Assembly: GCF_023380225.1 (NCBI RefSeq) | Contig: NZ_CP093362.1 | Location: 1,116,001 to 1,180,000 of the forward strand | Direction of reading: 5' to 3' | Source of the DNA: Apilactobacillus apisilvae | GTDB lineage: Bacteria > Bacillota > Bacilli > Lactobacillales > Lactobacillaceae | Length of the DNA stretch: 64,000 nucleotides | In this document: piece by piece, positions 53,406 to 62,073 of the stretch | How positions within the stretch are numbered: position 1 is the stretch's first letter | How the letters are laid out: every line of letters begins with the position of its first letter | Translations under genes and position numbers: made by a program | Notes under the pieces: generated by a model | The model's database searches: none | The model's input: the letters and a program-made list of their open reading frames with translations, nothing else | What the model was told of the DNA's origin: nothing

Positions 53406-54329
53406 TTATTTTACGTTCTTATATGCTTTAGCTAAACCAGCTTTGTCACCCTGAGATAAATTGGATGGTAAATTTGGACGATTCTTATACAACATACTAT
53501 CCCAATATTTGTTTTGCTTTAAACCAACTGTTAATAAAATTCCTTGGATAGGAGTAAACTCTGTATCTCCCATTAATAACCGATTTTTATTAAATGTTAA
53601 CGAACCTTTTGTAATAACATGCTTTTTATTTAAATTTGTTGTCCAAGAATAGCTGTATTTTATATTGCTATTTTTAAGAATTAGATTAGCTTTTTGTTTA
53701 TTAGTTTCTATGAATTTTAATGTACCATTATTTCTAATCTTTTTAATTGCTGACTTCCAAATATTTCTATCTTTTTTAGAATTAGATTGGATATAATATT
53801 TAATTGTTCTAGTATTAAAATGTCCATAGTTAGGAGATACATAGGTATCTGGTAATGTACCTTTTGCAAAATCATCAGAGATAATATTTTTTTCATTAGT
53901 AGTTTTAACTTTTGCATTAGGAATGTTTGAGCCTAAATTTGATGTAACTTTAGATACACCATTCTTAATATGAGAATCTTTTGTATATGGATTAATTCCA
54001 CCGCCACTACTTAAAATATCTTCAACAAATTTACCATGCCATAGTACGAAAGTTACTTTTTTAACCGGAGTACTATATCCTTTAAACGTTGGTGCCTTAA
54101 CAGTTATTTTTTGTCCTTCTTTGGCTTTTAGTAATACTGTTTGTGCTTGATCTTTATCTTTATTTGTATTTTCATTTTCTAATGTGTAATAATATGTAGC
54201 TGGCTTTGTTTTTAGAGATGATGCATTTGCATTATTTGTAAAAATCATAGTACCTAAAATACTAAATAATAATATTACTAATATTTCTAAAACAATTGAT
54301 TTATAATTTTTTGAGACAAAATCTTTCAT
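53406..54329 (-). CDS. Secreted matrixin-like protein without zinc-binding motif
   Basis: 307 residues, signal peptide or anchor at about 13-37 (ending NANA). Residues about 172-305 fit the lactobacillus matrixin layout: RTIKYYIQS, WKSAIKKIRN, then KANLILKNSNI. However, the place of the HExxHxxGxxH motif reads TPIQGILLTVGLKQN (259-273), so no His or Glu ligands remain. The downstream WDSMLY resembles the Met-turn. It is probably a non-catalytic relative acting as a binding protein. The ribosome binding site is AAAGGAG. Confidence 0.6.
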   Translation of the reverse strand: MKDFVSKNYKSIVLEILVILLFSILGTMIFTNNANASSLKTKPATYYYTLENENTNKDKDQAQTVLLKAKEGQKITVKAPTFKGYSTPVKKVTFVLWHGKFVEDILSSGGGINPYTKDSHIKNGVSKVTSNLGSNIPNAKVKTTNEKNIISDDFAKGTLPDTYVSPNYGHFNTRTIKYYIQSNSKKDRNIWKSAIKKIRNNGTLKFIETNKQKANLILKNSNIKYSYSWTTNLNKKHVITKGSLTFNKNRLLMGDTEFTPIQGILLTVGLKQNKYWDSMLYKNRPNLPSNLSQGDKAGLAKAYKNVK

Positions 54330-54341
54330 GTAAAAACTCCT

Positions 54342-54968
54342 TTAGTTATATTTTTTTATAGTTCTATGAACATTTTCAGTATTCCAATCATTAGCACCTG
54401 ATCCATTATTACTGCCAGAATAATGTGGAATATAAATTACTTTGTGTCCTTCAACTTCTATTGGATCGTAATTATCATTGTGCATTATGATTCCATATTT
54501 TTCTTTATTATATTTTTTAAATGCATGAAATGATTTGCCTCCAATAGATAATATTTTTGCATCTTTATTAATCTTTAGTTTATCCATTTTATCAAGTAAA
54601 TCTTCAACATCTGAAACATCTGCATCTACTTGATCACTATGACTATTAAATTCTGAATTTAAATCAGTCATAAATGCACCCCAGAAACTAGTTCCATATA
54701 ATGCGGCAGCTAATCTATAATCATTGCTGTTTTTATTCCAATGAAAAGCTAACAAAGAATTATCGTCAATTTTATTTCCCTCTTTACCAGGATTTTGACC
54801 AACTATAACTCTATCTAGATTAATATCATTCATCCAAGATTCTTCAAAATACTTTTCTTTATATGATTCTTTAAATAGTTTTTCTCTATTTGAATCTAAA
54901 TTATCAGTGCTTTTTGGAGTGCTCCAAATTGCAATGCTATCGTATCTTGTGAAATCCACTTTTTTCAT
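54342..54968 (-). CDS. Uracil-DNA glycosylase superfamily-like protein
   Basis: 208 residues from ATG 54968, after GGAAGGAG. VIVGQNPG (54-61) and the late IPHYSGSNNG (180-189) sit where UDG-superfamily proteins have the GxxPG water-activating loop and the HPSxxN minor-groove loop. GAFMTDLN (97-104) fits the region between. It is not the housekeeping ung. It precedes the matrixin-like gene by 12 bp on the same transcript. A role in DNA repair or phage defence is possible; the substrate is unknown. Confidence 0.55.
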   Translation of the reverse strand: MKKVDFTRYDSIAIWSTPKSTDNLDSNREKLFKESYKEKYFEESWMNDINLDRVIVGQNPGKEGNKIDDNSLLAFHWNKNSNDYRLAAALYGTSFWGAFMTDLNSEFNSHSDQVDADVSDVEDLLDKMDKLKINKDAKILSIGGKSFHAFKKYNKEKYGIIMHNDNYDPIEVEGHKVIYIPHYSGSNNGSGANDWNTENVHRTIKKYN

Positions 54969-55066
54969 TTGATTACTCCTTCCATAATTAATATGATACT
55001 TAATTTATAATAACATTAATTTAAGTTTATGCTATCATTGAATTCTATTGATTAAGAAGAATACAT

Positions 55067-55349
55067 ATGAAATTTATCGATAAAATTTCTGTAAATGGAT
55101 TATCAATGATGACTTTATCATTGTTTCAACAATTTACTAGTGTAAATTATAATTATGTAATAATTGCTAAGTCTAAGCATAATAAATATCATCTTATAAT
55201 AAAGAATATGAAACAGAAGAACAGCAAAAAATGAATTATTTAGAGAAGAAGAGAATAGTGGCTTTAGTTATAATATTAAAAGCCTTTCGGATGGGACATA
55301 TACTGTATATGATAATAATAATCCTAATGGTAAAACCTTTGCTTTGTAA
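55067..55349 (+). pseudogene. Degraded coding remnant
   Basis: A 55-codon frame begins at ATG 55067 (MKFIDKISVNGLSMMTLSLF). After a shift, a second frame reads ELFREEENSGFSYNIKSLSD and continues with GTYTVYDNNNPNGKTFAL to TAA at 55347-55349. The second part has normal codon use and looks like the end of a secreted or surface protein. There is no ribosome binding site. It is probably a decayed gene. Confidence 0.4.
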
Positions 55350-55365
55350 TTTAGAATACTAAATA

Positions 55366-55412
55366 AAAATACTCGTTGGAAGTTAATCTTCACCAACGAG
55401 TATTTTTGTTTA
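55366..55412. terminator. Bidirectional terminator
   Basis: AAAAATACTCGTTGG and CCAACGAGTATTTTT pair; strong. Confidence 0.9.
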
Positions 55413-55444
55413 ACATACTTCTAAAATATTTACTTAGCTTTTAA

Positions 55445-55613
55445 TCTAATAAATAATGGCTAAAGTTATTTAAAACTTTAGCCAAAGATATGTAATGGCA
55501 TATAAATGCCCAATTATAAAAAAGATATAAACTCAGAATCAATAAGATTCTTTGTTTGATTTTAACTTAGTATGTTAAATCAATAATGTTTAAAAGTTGG
55601 TAGCTAACCAACA
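55445..55613 (-). ncRNA. tracrRNA of the type II-A CRISPR system
   Basis: The stretch 55569-55594 equals 26 bases of the CRISPR repeat, so a minus-strand transcript is an anti-repeat. Pairing with the crRNA gives a lower stem (GUUUUA with UAAAAU), an internal bulge and an upper stem of over 12 bp. Downstream hairpins follow (AGAATC/GATTCT, GGGCAT/ATGCC) and an end hairpin GGCTAAAGTT/AACTTTAGCC at 55458-55483. The promoter is TTGACA-16-TATAAT at 55620-55647. The RNA is about 170 nt, with a small hairpin (GTTGG/CCAAC) at its 5' end. Confidence 0.85.
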
Positions 55614-55619
55614 GCCTTT

Positions 55620-55647
55620 ATTATATTACTTATTTCAATTTTGTCAA
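55620..55647 (-). promoter_or_regulatory. tracrRNA promoter
   Basis: TTGACA, 16 bases and TATAAT on the minus strand; near-consensus, back to back with the weaker cas9 promoter. Confidence 0.75.
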
Positions 55648-55661
55648 CACTTCTAATAAAT

Positions 55662-55690
55662 TTGACTTTATACAACTATAAAATTAAAAT
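55662..55690 (+). promoter_or_regulatory. cas9 promoter
   Basis: TTGACT (55662-55667), 17 bases, TAAAAT (55685-55690), 60 bp before the cas9 ATG. Confidence 0.55.
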
Positions 55691-55749
55691 TATATTTGTT
55701 TCTTTAATAGATTAAAAGTAAGTAAATAGAAAAATAAAAGGAGAATGTA

Positions 55750-58700
55750 ATGAAAAATTATCATATTGGATTAGATATAGGAACATCATCAGTGGGCTTT
55801 GCTGCTAAGTATGATGATGGCAGCTTCGTTCATAAAAAAGGTAAAAATATTATCGGTGCTCGTTTGTTTAATGAAGGACAAACCGCAGAAGAACGTCGAA
55901 CACACAGAACTGCTAGAAGAAGATACAATCGTAGAAGATGGCGCTTGAACTTATTAAATCAAATCTTCAAGGAACCCTTAGATGAAGTTGATGCCGACTT
56001 CTTAAAAAGACTTAAACAATCTAGTTTGTCCAATCAGGATGAAAATAAAAAATATTTTGGTAAGTTATTATTCCCAAAAGATGAGAATAAACGTTTTCAT
56101 ACAAACAATATTCAAGAAGATAAACGTGGGAACGATACTATTTTTCACTTACGAAATCGATTAATGAAATCGGATGAAAAAGCTGATATTAGAGAAATTT
56201 ATTTAGCTTTTCATTCAATGGTAAAAAATCGCGGGAATTTTTTGGATACTACGCCAGCTTCTTCTTTTGAAGCATCAGATATGCATTTAGTTGATGTATT
56301 ACATAATATTAATAATCTTTACGAGCAAATAAACCTTACTTTTAGCCTTAATGATTTAAATGCTGAAAAGATTGAATCAATTTTACTAGATAATAATATT
56401 CGTAATTTTGATAAGAAAAAAACACTAATTAATTTATTACAAAACAAAGTTAGTAATAAAGAAGATAAAGCTATCATTACTGAAATTGTGAAATTAATTT
56501 TAGGATACAATAGTAAAAAAATTAATTTAATTTTAGGTGCTGAAGAACTAGAAAGTAATGAATTATGCTTATCTAAAGCTAATAGTGATGATCAAATTAC
56601 TGCTATTTTTTCCGAAGTTAATGAAGTCCAACAAAATATTATTAATGAAATTAAGACCTTGTATTCAAGGGCAAAGTTAAATCAAATTATCCCTAATGGG
56701 AAGACTTATTCTGAATCGATGGTTGATAAGTATAATTTGCATCATGATCAACTAAGAAGTCTCAAGTTGAATATTTTAGATAATTTAGACTTTGATAAAA
56801 ATAGGAAAATTAATCTTAAAATAGCCTATGCTGCATACATTGGCAATTTAGACGAGGAAAACTTTTCATCTAATGCTTTAGATAATTTTCTTGATACTAT
56901 TTCGAACAAAGATGGCAAAGATGCGATAAAAAAGGTATTAAAAAATCATAAAAAGAAAATCACTCAAAGTTCCTTATTTTCAATTTTTCATGATTTACTT
57001 GGTAATCCTGAGTTAACTGAGACTTTAAGTGAGATGTTATCCAATACTCCAATATCTTTGAAAGATTTTGAAAATAAAACTAAAGAATTAATTAAAAATG
57101 ATAGTTATTCTGAAGTTCAAACAGCGATTAAGGCATTAAAAAAAGGTAAAAAGAAAGATGACCTTATTTCCGAAAATGATATTCAAAATATTTTAGACAA
57201 TAATCCACTAAAAGAATTGTTTAGCAATAAAACTATTAAAGAAGAAATTGTTAGTATTAGTAAAGCCATTCAAGCGGGAAATTATTTACCTAAACTTAGA
57301 ACTTCTGATAATGCTAGTATTCCACATCAAATTAATCAAAATGAAATGGACCAAATTATTGATAAACAAAAGAAATTTTATCCTTGGTTAGCTGAATTAA
57401 ATCCTAATTCAAATCGTAAAAATGTTGCAAAATATAAGTTGGATGAACTAATTGCATTTAGAATTCCATATTATGTTGGACCAATGATTACTGCTGATGA
57501 TCAGAAAAAAAGTTCTGATGCTAATTTTGCATGGATGAAAAGAAAAAGCAGTGGCGTGATTACGCCATGGAACTTTGAAGATAAGGTAGATGTAAAATCT
57601 ACTGCTACTGAATTCATTAAGCGAATGACGGTTAAAGATACTTATTTAATCAATGAAGATGTATTGCCAGATAATAGTTTGTTATATCAAGAATTTAAAG
57701 TATTAAATGAACTAAATATTGTAAAAGCTGACGGTAAACGCTTAACCGTAAAACAAAAGCAATCAGTCTTTAATGATTTATTCAAAAAACAAAAAAGTGT
57801 TACCGCGAAGAAACTAAGTAATTATTTAGCAGATGACTATATTAAGGCACCTGAAATAACTGGATTATCAGATAAAGACAAGTTTAATAACAATTATGGT
57901 TCATACATTGATATGAAAAAAATATTTGGCGATAAAATTGATGATTTAAGTTTGCGTGATGATTTTGAAAAAATTATTGAGTGGTCCACCATTTTTGAAG
58001 ATCGCGATATTTTAAGGTTACAACTTAAAGATATTAGTTGGTTAAATGACAATCAAGTTAATCAATTAGTTAGCAAACGTTATAGTGGTTGGGGTCGATT
58101 ATCAAAGAAGTTGTTAACTGGTTTATTAAATAAAAATGGTGAAAGAGTTATGGATATTTTATGGAATAATTCTGTAAACTTTATGCAAGCAATAAATGAC
58201 CCAGATATTAAAAATCAAATTGCAGAAATTAATTCTAAACAGGTTAATAATTTAGGAATGGAAACAATTCTAGATAATGCCTATACTTCACCACAAAATA
58301 AAAAATCCATTAGACAAACAATGAAAGTTGTCGATGATATTCAACGAGCAATGAAAGGCCAAGCACCATCATCTATCTCCATTGAATTTACAAGGAAACC
58401 GGATTCTAATTCAGATATTAAAAAGAGTCGTGGCAATCAAATGGATAAAATATACAAAAAACTATCCAAAGATATTTCAAAACAATTAAAGAATGAATTA
58501 AAAAGTAATAAAAAGAATTTATCTGATAAGTTGTATCTTTATTTCATGCAAAAGGGAATTGATATCTACACTGGGAACCCCATTGATATTGATAGTGTAA
58601 TCAATTGTGATATTGATCATATTATTCCTCAAAGCTTTATTAAAGATGATTCACTAGACAATAAGGTGCTTACTAATCATCAAACCAATGATATGAAGGG

Positions 58701-60120
58701 TGATAAAACACCATTAGATGGTTTATCATCAATTAACATTATTAATCGAGTTGAATATTGGCGAGAACTATTGGAACAAGATCTTATTGGTATTCGTAAG
58801 TTCCGTAATTTAACTACTCGATTAGACTCAATTAGTAAATATACTAAAAAGGGTTTTGTAAACCGTCAATTGGTCGAAACTAGTCAAGTCATCAAGTTAG
58901 TAGCTAATATTCTAAATGATAAATATAAAAACGATGATACCAATATTATTGAAGTTAAGGCCTATATGAATACCCAATTAAGAGATACATTTGAACTATT
59001 TAAATCAAGAGAATTAAATGACTATCATCACGGTGTGGATGCTTATTTAACCACATTTGTGGGAACTTATTTGTATAATCGCTATCCTAAACTAAGACAT
59101 TATTTTGTCTATGGTGATTTTAAAAAGTTCGATGATTCTGAAATTATCAATCATCTAAAAACATTTAGTTTCTTGCATGATATTACTAACCCAAGCAAAG
59201 AACATGAAAATAAAATTTTTGATAAAAATAGCGGCGAAATTATATTAAATCGTAAAGAAGCAATTAAAATAATCAAAAATATTTATGAGTATAAGTTTAT
59301 GTTGGTTACTCAAGAAGTTTCTACCAGAAAAAATGCTTTATATAATCAGAGTGTTTATCCTGCTAAATTAGCAAATAATAAATTTACTTCAATTAAAAAA
59401 GATAAACCAACTAACTTATATGGTGGTCATACTGGGAATAATAATGCTTATATGGCAATGGTGAAAATTACTAGCAACAATGAAAACGAATATAAGCTAG
59501 TCGGAGTTCCAATTAGATGTTTGTCTGATTTGAATAGAGCTAAAAAAGATAGCTTATCTTCTTATCAAAATACATTACATGAAATGATTAGTGAACAATT
59601 GCCTAATAAAAAATTTACAGTTGTTTTAGATAAAGTTATGTATCGTCAATTAATTGTGGATGGTGATGAAAAATATACAGTTGGAAGTGCTACCTACAAG
59701 TATAATGCTAAGCAATTAGTTATATCGTCTGAATCAGTTAAGATTCTTAAAGACGAAAAATTGCGGAATGATTTATCATCTGAAGAATTTAGCAAAAAGC
59801 TTGATTATGTATACAATGATATCTTAAAACAAGTTAATAAATATTTACCATTGTATGATATTAACTCATTTAGAAAGAAACTCAATGAGGGCTTTGACAA
59901 GTTTAAAAATATTAGTGATAATTTTGCAAAAATTAATATTTTAAATGATATTTTAGAGGGACTTCATGATAACCCTACTAGAAAAAATCTTAAGATAATA
60001 GGTATGAATACTGATCTCGGTATGATAAATAATGGTGTTAAATTATCTGAGAACGCTATGATTATTTATCAATCACCAACCGGATTATTTGAACGAAAAG
60101 TTAGAATTAAAGACTTATAA
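55750..60120 (+). CDS. cas9: CRISPR-associated endonuclease Cas9 (type II-A)
   Basis: 1456 residues, longer than S. pyogenes Cas9 (1368). RuvC-I D9 (IGLDIGTSSVGFA), Arg-rich bridge helix about 49-70 (RTARRRYNRRRWRLNLL), RuvC-II E879 (SISIEFTRK), HNH H957 (CDIDHIIPQSF), RuvC-III H1094/D1097 (DYHHGVDAYL): all catalytic residues are intact. The start follows AAAAGGAGAATG. It cuts both strands of DNA matched by the crRNA-tracrRNA guide. A strong terminator separates it from cas1, so effector and adaptation genes are transcribed apart or with attenuation. The PAM is unknown. Confidence 0.98.
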   Translation: MKNYHIGLDIGTSSVGFAAKYDDGSFVHKKGKNIIGARLFNEGQTAEERRTHRTARRRYNRRRWRLNLLNQIFKEPLDEVDADFLKRLKQSSLSNQDENKKYFGKLLFPKDENKRFHTNNIQEDKRGNDTIFHLRNRLMKSDEKADIREIYLAFHSMVKNRGNFLDTTPASSFEASDMHLVDVLHNINNLYEQINLTFSLNDLNAEKIESILLDNNIRNFDKKKTLINLLQNKVSNKEDKAIITEIVKLILGYNSKKINLILGAEELESNELCLSKANSDDQITAIFSEVNEVQQNIINEIKTLYSRAKLNQIIPNGKTYSESMVDKYNLHHDQLRSLKLNILDNLDFDKNRKINLKIAYAAYIGNLDEENFSSNALDNFLDTISNKDGKDAIKKVLKNHKKKITQSSLFSIFHDLLGNPELTETLSEMLSNTPISLKDFENKTKELIKNDSYSEVQTAIKALKKGKKKDDLISENDIQNILDNNPLKELFSNKTIKEEIVSISKAIQAGNYLPKLRTSDNASIPHQINQNEMDQIIDKQKKFYPWLAELNPNSNRKNVAKYKLDELIAFRIPYYVGPMITADDQKKSSDANFAWMKRKSSGVITPWNFEDKVDVKSTATEFIKRMTVKDTYLINEDVLPDNSLLYQEFKVLNELNIVKADGKRLTVKQKQSVFNDLFKKQKSVTAKKLSNYLADDYIKAPEITGLSDKDKFNNNYGSYIDMKKIFGDKIDDLSLRDDFEKIIEWSTIFEDRDILRLQLKDISWLNDNQVNQLVSKRYSGWGRLSKKLLTGLLNKNGERVMDILWNNSVNFMQAINDPDIKNQIAEINSKQVNNLGMETILDNAYTSPQNKKSIRQTMKVVDDIQRAMKGQAPSSISIEFTRKPDSNSDIKKSRGNQMDKIYKKLSKDISKQLKNELKSNKKNLSDKLYLYFMQKGIDIYTGNPIDIDSVINCDIDHIIPQSFIKDDSLDNKVLTNHQTNDMKGDKTPLDGLSSINIINRVEYWRELLEQDLIGIRKFRNLTTRLDSISKYTKKGFVNRQLVETSQVIKLVANILNDKYKNDDTNIIEVKAYMNTQLRDTFELFKSRELNDYHHGVDAYLTTFVGTYLYNRYPKLRHYFVYGDFKKFDDSEIINHLKTFSFLHDITNPSKEHENKIFDKNSGEIILNRKEAIKIIKNIYEYKFMLVTQEVSTRKNALYNQSVYPAKLANNKFTSIKKDKPTNLYGGHTGNNNAYMAMVKITSNNENEYKLVGVPIRCLSDLNRAKKDSLSSYQNTLHEMISEQLPNKKFTVVLDKVMYRQLIVDGDEKYTVGSATYKYNAKQLVISSESVKILKDEKLRNDLSSEEFSKKLDYVYNDILKQVNKYLPLYDINSFRKKLNEGFDKFKNISDNFAKINILNDILEGLHDNPTRKNLKIIGMNTDLGMINNGVKLSENAMIIYQSPTGLFERKVRIKDL

Positions 60121-60123
60121 GAT

Positions 60124-60166
60124 TATAAAAATGGCCGATTCTAATTTGAATCGGCCATTTTTTAGA
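60124..60166 (+). terminator. Terminator between cas9 and cas1
   Basis: AAATGGCCGATTC and GAATCGGCCATTT pair perfectly, followed by a T run. It lies inside what is normally a continuous operon. Confidence 0.9.
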
Positions 60167-60182
60167 AAGAAAGTGTAAATTT

Positions 60183-61085
60183 ATGGGATGGCGGAACGTA
60201 ATTATTTCTCAACATGCTAAATTATCTTATTCAGCTAACAATATGATTGTCCAAACATTTGAAGGAATGCATCAGATACCCATAGCTGATATTTATATAT
60301 TAATTGTTGAAAGTAACCAAGCAGTGATAACAACTGAATTAATAAGTCAATTGAATAATACTGATGTAAAGATTGTCTTTTCAGATAATAACCACGAACC
60401 ATGCTGTGAAACAGTAAATTATTATCCTAATAATCGTTCTCTTGATAAATTAGAAAAACAATATAATTGGCCAAGTAGTCGTGTAAATGTTCTATGGACA
60501 AAGATTATTAATAATAAAATTATTAATCAAATTAATGTTTTAAGAATTTATAATCATGATACTAAATCTTTAGAAAATGAATTAGGTAAGTTAGAACTTG
60601 GTGATACTAGTAATCGAGAAGCAGTGGTTGCTAGGAAATACTTTATGTTGCTATTTGATAAGAAGTTTACTCGTCGTGATTTTTCACCAATGAATGCGGC
60701 TTTAAATTATGGATATTCCATTTTATTGTCTACCTTTAATCGTTCGATTGTATTGAATGGTTATTTAACTGAAATTGGAATCCACCATCATAGTGATGAA
60801 AATAATTTTAATTTAGGTTCAGATTTAATGGAACCTTTTAGACCCATTGTTGATTATTGGTTAGCTAATAAAAACTTTTATAAATTAACTCCAGATATCA
60901 AGTTCAGTTTAGTAGAGCTATTAAATGTTGAAATTATTTATAATGGAAAAACGATGCTTTTAAATAACGCAATAGATAAATACACAAGTGATTGTCTTAA
61001 ATATTTAACTACAGGTAAATCCATTAAGATGGAGGTTGAATTGATTAATGAGGTACCGAATAATGCGCTTAATAGTAATGTTTGA
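60183..61085 (+). CDS. cas1: CRISPR-associated integrase Cas1 (type II)
   Basis: 300 residues, usual type II length (about 290-305). The N-terminus MGWRNVIISQHAKLSYS is typical of II-A. Catalytic Glu in NREAVVARKYF, His in TEIGIHHHS and Glu in SDLMEPFRPIVD are present. With Cas2 it inserts spacers at the leader end. It overlaps cas2 by 38 bp. Confidence 0.97.
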   Translation: MGWRNVIISQHAKLSYSANNMIVQTFEGMHQIPIADIYILIVESNQAVITTELISQLNNTDVKIVFSDNNHEPCCETVNYYPNNRSLDKLEKQYNWPSSRVNVLWTKIINNKIINQINVLRIYNHDTKSLENELGKLELGDTSNREAVVARKYFMLLFDKKFTRRDFSPMNAALNYGYSILLSTFNRSIVLNGYLTEIGIHHHSDENNFNLGSDLMEPFRPIVDYWLANKNFYKLTPDIKFSLVELLNVEIIYNGKTMLLNNAIDKYTSDCLKYLTTGKSIKMEVELINEVPNNALNSNV

Positions 61086-61368
61086 TTTACCAACTGAAAC
61101 TAGTAAAGATAGAAGAAATTATCGTAACTTTAGAAAAAAGTTAATTAACGAGGGATTTATGATGCTGCAATATTCTGTTTATGAGCGGGTGTGTGTTAAC
61201 CGAAAGTCAGCTAAGTTTTTAGAAAAAAGAGTCGCAGCGATGGCACCTATTAAGGGATTGATTCAAAGCTTTATGATTACTGAAAAGCAGTATGATGATA
61301 TTCATTTTATTACTGGTAAACCAATTGATGACATCCGTAACTCATCAGAAAGGACAATCATTTTATGA
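61048..61368 (+). CDS. cas2: CRISPR-associated Cas2
   Basis: 106 residues. The ferredoxin-like fold begins RLIVMFDLPTETSKDRRNY with the conserved Asp. It forms the centre of the Cas1-Cas2 integrase. It overlaps cas1 at the start and csn2 at the end (ATGA). Confidence 0.97.
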   Translation: MRYRIMRLIVMFDLPTETSKDRRNYRNFRKKLINEGFMMLQYSVYERVCVNRKSAKFLEKRVAAMAPIKGLIQSFMITEKQYDDIHFITGKPIDDIRNSSERTIIL

Positions 61369-62033
61369 TATTTAGTTACAGGACACATAAAAAAATAACT
61401 ATCCAAAAAGGTAATGCTGTTGTCATTGGGACTAATAATCAATCTGTTTATCTTGATCTTATTAACGGATTGAATGGTGATATGGATTTAGTTAATTTTT
61501 TCGATAAAGATTATAATATGCTAGATAATAGTAAAAATATTGATTGGGTAGGTGATTTACTTGAGTCAATTGATGTTAACCAAAAGTATAAAAATAAATT
61601 GATTAATAACATTTCCAATCATTTAAACGAGAAAGAAATTAATTCAGTTCATGAAGCTAACAGAAAATTATTTAATACTATTCAAAGTCATTTATTTATG
61701 TATGATTTACCAATAGAAGTGGAATACGATAATGACTTAAAAAGAATTTTTAAATACTCCAAAATTCATTTTGATAATTTTTCTATTAATAATCCTTATG
61801 ATAAAATAAAGATATTAATAAAATTACATCTAGAACTAAAAGATTCGTCAGTTTTGGCGGTTACTAATGTAGCTCATTATTTAACCCCGGAACAAATTGG
61901 TGGAATTGCAGATTTATGTAAGAGTGCTTCAATTCCATTAATAATGATCGAATTTACTGACTTGCAATCCAAAGATACTTATAAACATTGTAATTTTGCA
62001 TATATAGACCAAGATTTCGTTGACTGGTATTAA
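61365..62033 (+). CDS. csn2: CRISPR-associated Csn2 (type II-A)
   Basis: 222 residues. Csn2 is a ring-forming protein that binds DNA ends during spacer uptake and defines subtype II-A. The C-terminal VLAVTNVAHYLTPEQIGGIA and IMIEFTDLQSK match the family's degenerate ATPase-like core. It overlaps cas2 by 4 bp. The array begins 40 bp downstream. Confidence 0.92.
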   Translation: MIFSYRTHKKITIQKGNAVVIGTNNQSVYLDLINGLNGDMDLVNFFDKDYNMLDNSKNIDWVGDLLESIDVNQKYKNKLINNISNHLNEKEINSVHEANRKLFNTIQSHLFMYDLPIEVEYDNDLKRIFKYSKIHFDNFSINNPYDKIKILIKLHLELKDSSVLAVTNVAHYLTPEQIGGIADLCKSASIPLIMIEFTDLQSKDTYKHCNFAYIDQDFVDWY

Positions 62034-62073
62034 TAAGTCATAAGTAATATGAAATAATTATGAGAAATTAACG

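Noticed and set aside
55560..55700. Long-form tracrRNA guide that represses cas9, as in S. pyogenes
   Set aside because: No extended 5' form with a guide-like stretch matching the cas9 promoter could be made out; the start predicted at 55613 leaves only a small hairpin before the anti-repeat.
60167..60183. Extra small cas-associated gene between cas9 and cas1
   Set aside because: Only the terminator and the cas1 ribosome binding site fit in this gap.
62020..62050. Array promoter inside the end of csn2 (TTGACT with AGTAAT or TAATAT)
   Set aside because: The -10 is poor and the spacing ambiguous (17 or 19), so it is not listed as a feature, although some promoter must lie near the short leader.
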